Assembly (NCBI RefSeq): GCF_014212055.1
Contig: NZ_JACJVO010000020.1
Location: 1 to 64,000, forward strand
Reading direction: 5' to 3'
DNA: 64,000 nucleotides
Origin: Cohnella zeiphila
GTDB lineage: Bacteria > Bacillota > Bacilli > Paenibacillales > Paenibacillaceae
The notes beneath the pieces were generated by a model. It ran no database searches and was not told the DNA's origin. It saw only the letters and a program-made list of their open reading frames with translations. The position numbers and the translations under genes are program-made. Every line of letters begins with the position of its first letter. The first letter of the stretch is position 1. This document shows, piece by piece, positions 52,311-60,632 of the stretch.

Positions 52311-54131
52311 ATGAATCGCTTCAAGGAGATGTTCGCGCTCCGGTCGGTGCGCCACAAGCTGATGGCGGCGTCCGTCGTCTGCATTCTCGTTCCCGCGTTC
52401 ATCACGCTCGTCGTTTACAACGCTCTTACGCAGCAGGCGGTTCGGAGGCAAGCCGTCTCGAACGCGGAGGATTCGCTGCAGCTCGTCCACGACTCGGTGA
52501 CGAATCTGATGAAGAGCATGCTGAACGTCGCCAACTACATTCAGGTCAATTCGAGCATGAACGCTTATTTCAAGGTGCTGGAAGCGGGCCAAGCCGACGA
52601 GAGCGATCCCTATGCCCGGTTTACCGAGAAAAAGCATATTTTGGAGCAGCTGGACAGTCTGACCGTGCTGGGAGAGAAAAGCTACGTCACCGTCCTGCTC
52701 GATAACGGCCAATATTTCACCAATTATTCGATCGAGGAGTTCGATCCTTTATCCTTAAGGAGCGAGCCGTGGTTCGGCCGGCTTCAGACGCTGCAGGGCT
52801 TCCAGTCGTACTGGGCCGGCGCGGAGCCGACGGCGTTCCGCCTCGACAAGCTGAACCATGCCTATCAGCTCTCGGTCGGGCGCACGCTGCGCAAGGACAA
52901 CGAGATATACGGCTATATCGTCGTCACTTTTTTCGAGGACGAGATCAGCTCGATCTTCGGCCGGCTGAACGCGGGGCAGGAGCTGATGCTGGTGGACGGC
53001 GACGGGAAAATCGTGTCCGACCGGGACCCGTCGCGGATCGGGCAGCCGGCGTCGGACGCTCCGGAGAACGATTTCTTAAGCGACGCTTCCCCTATCCGTA
53101 CGATCGGCGGCGAGAAGGTTCTCGTCGTTCGGCGTCCGATCGCCATCAACGACTGGACCCTCGTTCTGGTGCAGCCCTACAAGGAAGCGATCGTCGATAT
53201 CACTTCGATTTTCAACCGCGTGTTCGTGTTCCAGATCGGTTCGTTCGTCGTCTTTCTCCTGCTGCTGCTGGCGCTGCTTAGGGCGTTCACCCAGCCGCTG
53301 GCGCGGCTCGGGAAGATCACGACGGCGGTGCAGCGCGGCAATCTCGCCGTCCGCTCCGGCATTCGCGGCCCGGACGAGATCGGCCGGCTCGGCTTCCTGT
53401 TCGATCAGATGCTCGACCGGGTTCAGGAGATGATCGCGGAAGTATCGATTACCCAAGCGCGCAAGCGCAAGGCCGAGCTGAGGATGCTGCAGGCCCAGAT
53501 TCATCCGCACTTCCTGTTCAACGTGCTCAATTCCATCCGGATGAAAGTGCTGCGGCGGGGAGATCCGGACAGCGCGAAGATGATCAGCTCTTTGTCGAAG
53601 CTGCTTCGGATGACCATCAGCAAGGAAGAGGACGAAATCACGCTGCACGAGGAGCTGGACCTGCTCGCCAGCTATGTGGAGCTGATGAACCTGCGGCACA
53701 AGGAGGCCGCATGGCTGGAGCTGGATATCGTCTCGGAAGCGTTCCTGATGAAGGTGCCGAGGTTTTTCCTGCAGCCGGTCGTCGAGAACGCGCTGATCCA
53801 CGGACTGAAGCAGCGGGCGGGAACGATCGCCGTTCGGGCGGAGATAAGCCGGCTTTATCTGCTGCTGACGGTGGAGGACGACGGAGGCGGCATGGAGCCG
53901 GAAGCGCTCGCGGCGTTGCGGCGGAAGCTGCAAGCGGGGGAGACGCCGCCGGACGGCCGGGAGGAAGAGGAGGCAAGGGGCAGCTTCTCCGGCATCGGCC
54001 TGCGCAACGTGCTGGAGCGGATGCGGATGGTGTTCGGCGACGGATTCCGGATGGACGTGGACAGCGAGGCGGGGAAAGGGACGATCGTCAGAATGTTTAT
54101 TCCTCGCAAGGAGGGGGAGCGCGATGTATAA
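52311..54131 (+). CDS. YesM-type sensor histidine kinase
   Basis: This 606-aa kinase has membrane helices near 18-40 and 300-325 around an extracellular Cache sensor. A HAMP domain (about 325-380), a His_kinase domain with the phospho-acceptor His400 in QIHPHFLFNVLNS, and a HATPase domain (FFLQPVVENALIHGL, EDDGGGME, GIGLRNVLERM) follow. The ATG at 52311 follows GGGGGAACGG and is placed after the terminator; the frame reaching 52239 includes the hairpin and is not used. It overlaps the regulator gene by eight bases. It probably senses the sugar handled by the adjacent importer. Confidence 0.92.
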   Translation: MNRFKEMFALRSVRHKLMAASVVCILVPAFITLVVYNALTQQAVRRQAVSNAEDSLQLVHDSVTNLMKSMLNVANYIQVNSSMNAYFKVLEAGQADESDPYARFTEKKHILEQLDSLTVLGEKSYVTVLLDNGQYFTNYSIEEFDPLSLRSEPWFGRLQTLQGFQSYWAGAEPTAFRLDKLNHAYQLSVGRTLRKDNEIYGYIVVTFFEDEISSIFGRLNAGQELMLVDGDGKIVSDRDPSRIGQPASDAPENDFLSDASPIRTIGGEKVLVVRRPIAINDWTLVLVQPYKEAIVDITSIFNRVFVFQIGSFVVFLLLLLALLRAFTQPLARLGKITTAVQRGNLAVRSGIRGPDEIGRLGFLFDQMLDRVQEMIAEVSITQARKRKAELRMLQAQIHPHFLFNVLNSIRMKVLRRGDPDSAKMISSLSKLLRMTISKEEDEITLHEELDLLASYVELMNLRHKEAAWLELDIVSEAFLMKVPRFFLQPVVENALIHGLKQRAGTIAVRAEISRLYLLLTVEDDGGGMEPEALAALRRKLQAGETPPDGREEEEARGSFSGIGLRNVLERMRMVFGDGFRMDVDSEAGKGTIVRMFIPRKEGERDV

Positions 54132-55728
54132 GGCGATGCTGGCGGACGACGATTATCCGGTCATCGAGCTGCTGTCCGAAGGGATCGATTGGGAGGGGCT
54201 CGGCTTCCGGCTCATCGGCGTCCACGAGAACGGGGAGAGCGCCTGGCGGCAGGCGCAGGGCGACATGCCGGACCTGCTCGTGACCGACATCGGCATGCCG
54301 AAGATGGACGGCTTGGAGCTGACCGCCCGTCTCAAGGAACGCAAGCCGAACCTGCGGACGGTCATTCTCTCCTGCCATGACGAGTTCCAGTACGCGCGGC
54401 AGGCGATGAGGCTGAACGTGCAGGAGTACTTGCTCAAGGACGCGCTCGATCCGGACGACCTGGTCAAGCTGCTCGGGCGGTTCAAGGCCGTCCTGGACGA
54501 GGAGCGGCAGTCGGACTGGGAGCATTCGCGGCTGCAGGCGATCGCGAACGAGACGCGGGAGCTGCGGAAGGAGCGGTTCTGGCGCAGCTTCGTCGACCAG
54601 CCGCTGCTGTCCCCCGCGAAGTGGCGGGAAGAAGCGGGCGCGTTCGGCATTCTGGCGGACGGGGAGGCGTGTCTGCCGGCCGTCGGGTTTATCGAAGGGT
54701 ACCCGCAGCTTCGGCACCGGTTCAACTCCGACCAGACGCTCCGGTTCGCGATCGGCAACGTGATGGACGAAGTGCTCGCCGGGCTGGGACGGCAGGTGGT
54801 TCACGTCGGATACGACGCCAGACGATCGCTTCTCCTTTTCGGGTATAAGCCGGGGCTGAAAACGAACGTATACGACGAGGCGAGGGACGTTTTGACGTCG
54901 GTCCGGGATACGCTGCGAAGAGTGCTGAAGATTCGGATGTCGTTCCTGCTCGGAACGGGCTGCGACGCTCCCGGAAGCCTCAAGCCGCAGCTCGCGGACC
55001 TGCTCGGCGGCGAAGGCCGGCGGTTCTACATGCAGGAGGGGGACATCGCGGCGATGCGGCCCTGGAAGCCGTCGGGCGACGACTTGTTCGCCCACTACGA
55101 TCAGGCGAGCACCGAGCTGAGGGAAGCGTTGGTCGGCAAGTCTGCCGAGGAGGCGGCGAAGACTGCGGACGCCTGGATCTCGCATATCCGCCGGGAGGAA
55201 TACGCGCCGGAAGCGGTGAAGGACTGGACGCTGAAGCTGCTGCTCGATCTGCGGCTGAAGCTGCATTCGCTTCCGTTTATGGGCGCCGGCCGTTCCGCCG
55301 ACACGCTGCACAAGGAGATCGGCGGGATCGATTCGCTTAGCGAGCTGAGGACTTGGCTGATCGAGCATCTGCAGGTGGCCGTTCAGCCGCAAGGGGCGGC
55401 GGGAGCGGCCGCGGGCAAGCGAACCGACGTGCGGGAGGCGTGCAAGTTCGTCTCGCTGAACCTGGGCCGCCGAATCTCGCTGGAAGAGGTGGCCGACCAT
55501 CTGCATCTGAACGCGAGCTACTTCAGCCGCCTGTTCAAGAAGGAGCTGGGCGTCACCTTCATCGAATACGTCACCAGGCTGAAGATGGAGCGCGCGAAGG
55601 AGCTGCTCGACCAGACGTCCTGCTCCGTGGGAGAGATCTGCGAGCAGCTTGGTTACGACAACCAAAGCTATTTTATCAAAACGTTCAAAGCCCACGCCGG
55701 CGTGACGCCGATGGAGTATCGGGGGTAG
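54124..55728 (+). CDS. YesN-type AraC response regulator
   Basis: This 534-aa regulator has a receiver domain (acidic DDD near 8-10, phosphorylation Asp in LLVTDIGMPKMDG near residue 56, Lys in EYLLKD near 105). A linker (about 140-420) follows, and a C-terminal AraC domain (about 430-530) with ISLEEVADHLHLNASYFSRL and CSVGEICEQLGYDNQSYFIK and the end GVTPMEYRG. GGAGGGGGAGC precedes the ATG. With its kinase it should activate the 48.7-52.2 kb sugar importer. The 3' end of this gene has been tandemly copied downstream. Confidence 0.92.
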   Translation: MYKAMLADDDYPVIELLSEGIDWEGLGFRLIGVHENGESAWRQAQGDMPDLLVTDIGMPKMDGLELTARLKERKPNLRTVILSCHDEFQYARQAMRLNVQEYLLKDALDPDDLVKLLGRFKAVLDEERQSDWEHSRLQAIANETRELRKERFWRSFVDQPLLSPAKWREEAGAFGILADGEACLPAVGFIEGYPQLRHRFNSDQTLRFAIGNVMDEVLAGLGRQVVHVGYDARRSLLLFGYKPGLKTNVYDEARDVLTSVRDTLRRVLKIRMSFLLGTGCDAPGSLKPQLADLLGGEGRRFYMQEGDIAAMRPWKPSGDDLFAHYDQASTELREALVGKSAEEAAKTADAWISHIRREEYAPEAVKDWTLKLLLDLRLKLHSLPFMGAGRSADTLHKEIGGIDSLSELRTWLIEHLQVAVQPQGAAGAAAGKRTDVREACKFVSLNLGRRISLEEVADHLHLNASYFSRLFKKELGVTFIEYVTRLKMERAKELLDQTSCSVGEICEQLGYDNQSYFIKTFKAHAGVTPMEYRG

Positions 55729-55866
55729 AGGACGGCCGACAGGCCGAGGCGGCGGCGATGAGTATCGAGGGTAGGGTACGGCCGTCACTCCGAGGCGGCG
55801 GCGACGGAGTATCGGGTGTAAGGAACGGCAGTCACTCCGACATGACGCCGATGGAGTATCGGGAGC
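55700..55866 (+). repeat. Degenerate 46-47-bp tandem copies of the regulator 3' end
   Basis: The AGTATC core of ATGGAGTATCGG recurs at 55715 (inside the gene), 55761, 55808 and 55855, a period of 46-47 bp. Each copy includes the gene end (codons for TPMEYRG and stop) plus about 30 bases of following DNA. The outer copies still encode TPMEYR. Confidence 0.8.
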
Positions 55867-55910
55867 AGGGGAACGGAGGGCGGCTGTGCTGCTGCCAGGC
55901 TGCGACAAAG

Positions 55911-55944
55911 AAGCCGCCCGGCTCGCGCTGCCGGGCGGCTTTCT
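55911..55944. terminator. Bidirectional terminator
   Basis: AAGCCGCCCGGC and GCCGGGCGGCTT form a perfect 12-bp stem with a TCGCGCT loop. It ends the response-regulator transcript and the convergent two-gene cluster. Confidence 0.75.
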
Positions 55945-55956
55945 CCGAATGCGGTT

Positions 55957-56250
55957 TTACCGTACGCTCTCGTAAGGCCCTTCCAGGTGGGGAATACCTT
56001 CGTCCTTGGCCTCTTCCGCGTCGAGCAGCCGGATCTTCTCCAGCCACTGCTCCGGCGTGTAGCCTTGCTTCCTGGCGAGATCCAATCTCTCCGCGTGGTC
56101 GAACCGGGTGTCGTAGCCGCCGAGCTTGCGAATGACGCCAATGTACTGGACGGTCAGCTGGCGCGCTTCTTCCGCCGAGTAGCCGAACCTTTCTTCCAGC
56201 GCTTCGACGATTCCGCGCTCATATAGATTCAGCCGTATTTGCGTTTTCAT
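55957..56250 (-). CDS. Small partner protein of the DUF3990-like gene
   Basis: This 97-aa charged, mostly helical protein is not a family I can name. Its start overlaps the end of the upstream DUF3990-like gene by 32 bases and has GGAAGGTGG seven bases upstream, so the two are one transcription and translation unit. DUF3990 genes are often paired with a short DUF3791-type gene; this one (core NLYERGIVEALEERFGYS, QYIGVIRKLGGYDTR) does not clearly look like DUF3791 but occupies the same position. An antitoxin or immunity role is inferred from the arrangement only. Confidence 0.6.
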   Translation of the reverse strand: MKTQIRLNLYERGIVEALEERFGYSAEEARQLTVQYIGVIRKLGGYDTRFDHAERLDLARKQGYTPEQWLEKIRLLDAEEAKDEGIPHLEGPYESVR

Positions 56251-56827
56251 GATAGATCCACCTTCCTCCCCTATGGATATAGTACCCGATCAGCCGAAGC
56301 GACTGCTCCCACTTTTCGGATGCGAAGACGACCTGATTCCCGAGACTCAAGGAATCCAACCGTCTACCCCGGGAAGATCGCGTAATCTGATCATAGAACC
56401 ATGCTTCGTCTCTTTCTAATTTTACACACTCCGACACAATCTTGCCAGTGTCGCTGTCCGCCATCGGGCCGATGACGATGTCCGGATGCCGGGCGCAGGG
56501 GTCCACGCCCTTGTTCTCCGTCATCCGATGCTTCAGGATAAAGCCGGCCCATGCGAGAGATTCGCTTAGAAAAACGACGGGCTCGTATTCGGACGGAACG
56601 GTGACCATCTCGATCTCCAGCACGCAAGGACGGGCGTCTCCGACCTGGTCTCGGGCCACCTTCGTCGCCCATTTCCGCGCCTGCGCGGCGGATATGGTCG
56701 TGTAGAGGCCTTCTCCGAAGTCGCGTCCGGGACGCCAGCGGTCGGGGCGTAGCAGCTTACGGCGGAAGGACGGCACGAAGCTGTCGATCGTGCCATGGAA
56801 CAGCAGTTGCGGCGTAATGATATCCAT
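56219..56827 (-). CDS. DUF3990-like ADP-ribosyltransferase-fold protein (putative toxin)
   Basis: This 202-aa protein resembles DUF3990, a family with the ADP-ribosyltransferase fold. LLFHGT (His11) and DFGEGLYTTISAAQARKWA (Tyr42) correspond to the first two NAD-binding motifs of H-Y-type ARTs. The DIVIGPMADSDTGK segment is a further DUF3990 landmark. No signal peptide or membrane helix is present. The ATG at 56827 is preferred over the adjacent GTG, being six bases from GGGAGG. It overlaps its small downstream partner by 32 bases, an organisation seen in toxin-antitoxin modules. Catalytic activity and toxicity are not shown by sequence. Confidence 0.7.
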   Translation of the reverse strand: MDIITPQLLFHGTIDSFVPSFRRKLLRPDRWRPGRDFGEGLYTTISAAQARKWATKVARDQVGDARPCVLEIEMVTVPSEYEPVVFLSESLAWAGFILKHRMTENKGVDPCARHPDIVIGPMADSDTGKIVSECVKLERDEAWFYDQITRSSRGRRLDSLSLGNQVVFASEKWEQSLRLIGYYIHRGGRWIYHENANTAESI

Positions 56828-57108
56828 CACTTGCCTCCCTTGCGCTCGATTGAGGATTTCACCCGATTTTTTGGGGGGTTACCCACTCCGTTCGTCGAGA
56901 ATGAGCCTGCTCCGGGACAACAAGATATGTAATTCCATACGAAGCTGGAAAATCCTCTCTGTTCCCCGAAAAGCGGGAAGATGGTTTCAACCGGAGGAGT
57001 TCGGGCTGTACGAACCGGCAATAGGTTAAGATTTGCCTAACGCTCGTCCGCCGGCATTCGTTACAATGGAAGAGGTCGGTATGAAGCGGCGATGAGGGAG
57101 GAGAACGC
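56828..57108. other. Divergent intergenic region
   Basis: Nothing conclusive was found in these 281 bases. A TACAAT lies at 57061-57066 before the heparinase-like gene, but the nearest TTGCCT is 23 bases upstream of it, too far for a standard promoter. A stretch near 56948 (GGAAAATCCT...CCGAAAAGCGGGAAG) recalls the repeat region at 25.9 kb. Confidence 0.3.
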
Positions 57109-58914
57109 GTGGAGCTGGTAAAGGTAAAGGAAGCGCTGGCGCAAGGAGCGCCGGCGGATCTCGGGTGGTATTATCCCGGCGGGGACGCGGCCGGATTCTG
57201 GCGGCGGGCGCTGCGGGAGCCCGGATACGCGGACATGCTGGAAGAGGTCCGCGAAGAAGGCAGACGGCTTCGGGGCACGCCGATCCCGGAGCTGAAGTAC
57301 TCGCTGTTCACGATTTACGTCGAGCGCGGCTCGCGGCGGGAATACGAGCAAGCCTACTTCGAGCGCCGAAGAAGGCTGAACACGTTCGCCCTGCTGTCCA
57401 TGACGGAGCCGGACGAGCCCGGCTACCTGGAAGAGCTGATCGACATCGTCTGGGCGATCTGCGGCGAATACACGTGGTGCGTGCCGGCTCACGTGCCCGG
57501 TACCGATGCGCAGATCCGCGAGACGATCGATCTGTTCTCGGCGGAGACCGGGTTTGCGCTGGCCGAGATCTCGCTGCTGCTCGGGGATCGGCTGCCCCGG
57601 CTGGTGAGGGAAAGGGTGGAGCGGGAGCTGGAGATACGGCTGTTCGGGCCGTTTACGACCCGGGAGTCGTTCCATTGGGAGTCGATGCGGAACAACTGGT
57701 CCGCCGTATGCGCCGGTTCGGTCGGCTCGGCGGCGCTGCTCTCCGTCCGGGACCCGGATCGGCTGGCGCAGATCGCCCGGCGGACGTTCCGCAGCCTGGA
57801 TTGCTTCCTCGAAGGCTACGGCGAAGACGGAGCTTGTCCCGAAGGGCTGAACTATTGGACGTACGGCTTCGGCTACTATGTCTATTATGCGGACCTGCTC
57901 GGCAAGCGGACGGGAGGAGAGATCGACCTGTTCGGCGGGGAGAAGGTGCGGCATATCGCCCAATTCCAGCAGAAAGCGTATCTCGGCGGGGACCGGGTCG
58001 CCAACTTCTCGGACTCGTCGCCGCGCGCGCGTTTCCAACCGGGCCTGACCCATTATCTCGCCGGACGCTATCCCGGGACGGAAGTGCCGCCGCTTCGGCA
58101 GCGGGCGGCGTTCACGGACGACCATTGCAGCCGCTGGGCGCACGCGTTCCGCAATCTGCTCTGGCTGAATCCCGGGCTTGGCGGCGCGGACTGGCCGGCG
58201 GCCGATTACTACTTGCCCGACGCGCAGTGGATGGTTTCCCGGCATCTCTCGCCGGCGGGGGCGTTCGGCTTCGCCGCCAAGGCCGGGCACAACGCCGAGT
58301 CGCACAACCATAACGACATCGGCCAATTCCTGCTGCTGGCAGACGGGGAGACGTTCGTCGCCGACCTCGGCAGCGGGGAATACACGAAAACGTATTTCGG
58401 CGAGGGCCGCTACGAATACGACTGCAACGGCTCGCAGGGGCATACGGTTCCGGTCGTGGACGGGACGTTCCAGGCGGAAGGCGAAGAGAGCGCCGCCCGC
58501 GTGCTGGAAGCTTCCGTCGGCGAGGAAGAGGACCGCTTCCGGTTCCAGATGGCGTCGGCTTACCGCGTGCCGCAGCTGGAATCGCTTGTCCGCGGCTTTG
58601 TCTGGCGGAAGGGCGAACGGCCTTCGCTCGAAGTTACGGACGAATTCCGGTTTGCGAAGGCGCCGGGCGAAGCGGTCGAGCGGATCGTCTCGCTGCTTGC
58701 GCCCGAGCTGACGGAAGACGGCGTGCTGCTGCGGGGTACGGGAGACCGCGTCTTGAACATCCGGTTCGACGGAAGCCTGCTCGAACCCCGGATCGAACGC
58801 CGCACGTACCGGGCCCATCTCGGGCGGGAAACGGCTTGGTATGCGATCGACTTCGTTCCGAAGGTTCCGGTTCCGCTGCAATGGACGGTCTCGCTCCTGT
58901 TCGAGTTTGTCTAA
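57109..58914 (+). CDS. Heparinase II/III-family protein (polysaccharide lyase-like)
   Basis: This 601-aa protein has an N-terminal (alpha/alpha) toroid (about 1-340, including HWESMRNNWSAVCAGSVGSAALL) and a C-terminal beta-sandwich (about 360-600) with the family motif SHNHNDIGQF (His399, His401, Asp403). That layout is typical of heparinase II/III and related alginate or chondroitin lyases (PL12/PL15/PL21). No signal peptide is seen, so it should act on imported oligosaccharides. The start is GTG five bases after GGGAGGAG. A GntR-type regulator follows. The preferred uronic-acid polymer cannot be told. Confidence 0.85.
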   Translation: MELVKVKEALAQGAPADLGWYYPGGDAAGFWRRALREPGYADMLEEVREEGRRLRGTPIPELKYSLFTIYVERGSRREYEQAYFERRRRLNTFALLSMTEPDEPGYLEELIDIVWAICGEYTWCVPAHVPGTDAQIRETIDLFSAETGFALAEISLLLGDRLPRLVRERVERELEIRLFGPFTTRESFHWESMRNNWSAVCAGSVGSAALLSVRDPDRLAQIARRTFRSLDCFLEGYGEDGACPEGLNYWTYGFGYYVYYADLLGKRTGGEIDLFGGEKVRHIAQFQQKAYLGGDRVANFSDSSPRARFQPGLTHYLAGRYPGTEVPPLRQRAAFTDDHCSRWAHAFRNLLWLNPGLGGADWPAADYYLPDAQWMVSRHLSPAGAFGFAAKAGHNAESHNHNDIGQFLLLADGETFVADLGSGEYTKTYFGEGRYEYDCNGSQGHTVPVVDGTFQAEGEESAARVLEASVGEEEDRFRFQMASAYRVPQLESLVRGFVWRKGERPSLEVTDEFRFAKAPGEAVERIVSLLAPELTEDGVLLRGTGDRVLNIRFDGSLLEPRIERRTYRAHLGRETAWYAIDFVPKVPVPLQWTVSLLFEFV

Positions 58915-58951
58915 AGACAAGCGTTCGTCCCGGTCCTGCTTTCCATCTTAT

Positions 58952-58967
58952 ATATACCATGATATAT
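58952..58967. promoter_or_regulatory. Palindromic operator candidate before the GntR-type gene
   Basis: ATATACCATGATATAT is a 16-bp near-perfect palindrome (seven of eight base pairs) centred on CATG, 43 bases before the regulator start. Its position suggests autoregulation. Confidence 0.4.
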
Positions 58968-59009
58968 TGTTATGTATAAGAAGAGAAGGATCGGAAGGGG
59001 CGGAACGCG

Positions 59010-60164
59010 TTGTCGGCACCGATGTATGAGAGAATATTCGAAGCGCTTAGAGAGGAGATCCGTTCCGGCCGTTACGGCGTCGGGGATCGGGTGCCTTCGG
59101 AGAAGGAATTGGCCGACGCTCATCGGGTCAGCCGGATTACGAGCAAGAAGGCGCTGGAGATGCTGGCCGAGGAAGGGCTGATCGTCCGCAGGCCGGGAAG
59201 AGGCTCCTTCGTGGCGGATCCGGCAGCGAAGCCTCCGGCCGCGGCGGCGGCTCCCGGCGCGAAGAACGGAGCCCGCATCGGGCGCGGCGGCGAGAAGCTG
59301 CTGATCGGGCTCGTGATGACCGACTTCGGCGACAGCTACGGCACGGGCTTGATTTACGGCATGGAGGAAGCGTCTCGCCGGAACGGCAGCTACTTGATTC
59401 TGCGGCGGACGTTCGGCATTCCTTCGTACGAGGAAGAAGCGATTCGGGGCATGCTGGAGCTCGGCGTGGACGGGCTGATCATTTTCCCGGCGCAGGGCGA
59501 GTTTTTTAACGCGGAAATTTTGAAGCTGGTCATCGACAAGTTCCCGTTCGTCCTGGTGGACCGCCAGCTGAAAGGGATCTCCGCGGGCTCGATCAGCTCG
59601 GATAACGCGGCCGGCGCCAAGAAGGGCGCGGAATACTTGTTCGGGCTCGGCCACAAGCATATCGCTCTGCTGACGCCCCCGCCGACGGACACGACGGCGG
59701 TCGAGGATCGGATCGAAGGGTTCGTGCAGGCCCACGCGGAGAAAGGAATCGTCGTCGACCGCGAGCTGTGGATCGAGGACATCCTGTCGACGCTTCCGAT
59801 GGCGTACACCGAGGAGAACAAGGGAAAGGATATCGACAAGATCGCGCGGCACCTCCAGGAGCATCCGGAGATAACGGCGATCTTCGCGATGGAATACAAC
59901 ATCGCTCTGCTGGCCAACCGGGCGGCGCAGCAGCTCGGGCGGAAGGTGCCGGAGGATCTGTCGATCGTTTGCTTCGACTGCCCGGAGGGGAGCGAAGCGT
60001 TCCCGTTTACGCACCTTCGGCAGAAGCAGGAGGAGATGGGGCGGCTCGCCTACGAAAGCGTGCTGAAGCTGCGGGAAGGCCAGTCCGTCCCAGGCAAGAT
60101 CACGCTGGACGCCGAACTGGTCGTCGGCCGGTCGACGGCGGCGGCGCACCGGGTTCATTCGTAA
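59010..60164 (+). CDS. GntR/LacI-type transcriptional regulator (AraR-like)
   Basis: This 384-aa regulator combines an N-terminal GntR winged helix (about 1-70; YERIFEALREEI, GDRVPSEKELADAHRVS, GLIVRRPGRGSFV) with a C-terminal LacI/periplasmic-binding-type sugar domain (about 95-380; LIIFPAQGEFFN, ISSDNAAGAKKGAEYL, AIFAMEYNIALLANRA). This is the layout of the arabinose repressor AraR. The TTG start has GGAAGGGG nine bases upstream; an ATG four codons on is less well placed. It probably represses the heparinase-like gene and its own transcription in response to a sugar. Confidence 0.88.
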   Translation: MSAPMYERIFEALREEIRSGRYGVGDRVPSEKELADAHRVSRITSKKALEMLAEEGLIVRRPGRGSFVADPAAKPPAAAAAPGAKNGARIGRGGEKLLIGLVMTDFGDSYGTGLIYGMEEASRRNGSYLILRRTFGIPSYEEEAIRGMLELGVDGLIIFPAQGEFFNAEILKLVIDKFPFVLVDRQLKGISAGSISSDNAAGAKKGAEYLFGLGHKHIALLTPPPTDTTAVEDRIEGFVQAHAEKGIVVDRELWIEDILSTLPMAYTEENKGKDIDKIARHLQEHPEITAIFAMEYNIALLANRAAQQLGRKVPEDLSIVCFDCPEGSEAFPFTHLRQKQEEMGRLAYESVLKLREGQSVPGKITLDAELVVGRSTAAAHRVHS

Positions 60165-60214
60165 GGCAAACAAATAGACCGTCAGGCAGGCTGCTGACGG
60201 TCTATTTGTTTGCC
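60165..60214. terminator. Long bidirectional terminator
   Basis: GGCAAACAAATAGACCGTCAG (cited by ends: GGCAAAC...CGTCAG, 60165-60185) and its exact reverse complement at 60194-60214 form a 21-bp perfect stem around an eight-base loop, beginning one base after the regulator stop. Confidence 0.85.
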
Positions 60215-60632
60215 TATAATAATATGACAACCATAGCCGGGAGATTGAGAGAGACGCTGCGGGTCGAGCAGGCGCAGCTGGTGCCGAGAGTCTTTGGCTC
60301 GCATAGACGGCTGAAAGGCGTGCCTCAAAACCTGCAAATCTGCATCTTTTTCGGGAGAGCGCGACGGTTCGGTGATAAATTCCTGCAAAAATACATGTTT
60401 TGGACTCCGTGCCGCGTTTACAGCGCTGTTGACCCCGAAATTCCTGCACATTTGCAGTTTTTAGCTTCCGAAAGGCCACTTCCGGCGGAAATTCCTGCAC
60501 ATTTGCAGTTTTGACCTCCGAAAGACCGATACCGCTGGAAATCCCTGCATCTGCGCAGATTTGACAAGCCCTACCGCCGCTTTACGAGCGAGAACGTTCT
60601 TCCCCTCCAAGTCGCCCCGTCCGCCTCATTCC
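60215..60632. repeat. Convergent gap with five CCTGCA-type hairpin repeats
   Basis: Elements begin at 60327, 60378, 60437, 60488 and 60538. The best conserved (third and fourth) read GAAATTCCTGCACATTTGCAG followed by T4-T5 (first 20 bases identical); the others are degenerate. Linkers share TCCGAAAG and CCG-GGAAAT. A 96-codon frame from 60224 crosses them but has no ribosome site. Confidence 0.8.

Noticed and set aside
59054..60190. Toxin or mobile-element remnants near the GntR-type regulator
   Set aside because: All open frames other than the regulator are antisense or shifted shadows, and no transposase motif or terminal repeat was found.
60224..60514. 96-codon plus-strand frame across the hairpin array
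   Set aside because: It has no ribosome site, and its repeated peptide only reflects the DNA repeat; element spacing is not consistently a multiple of three.
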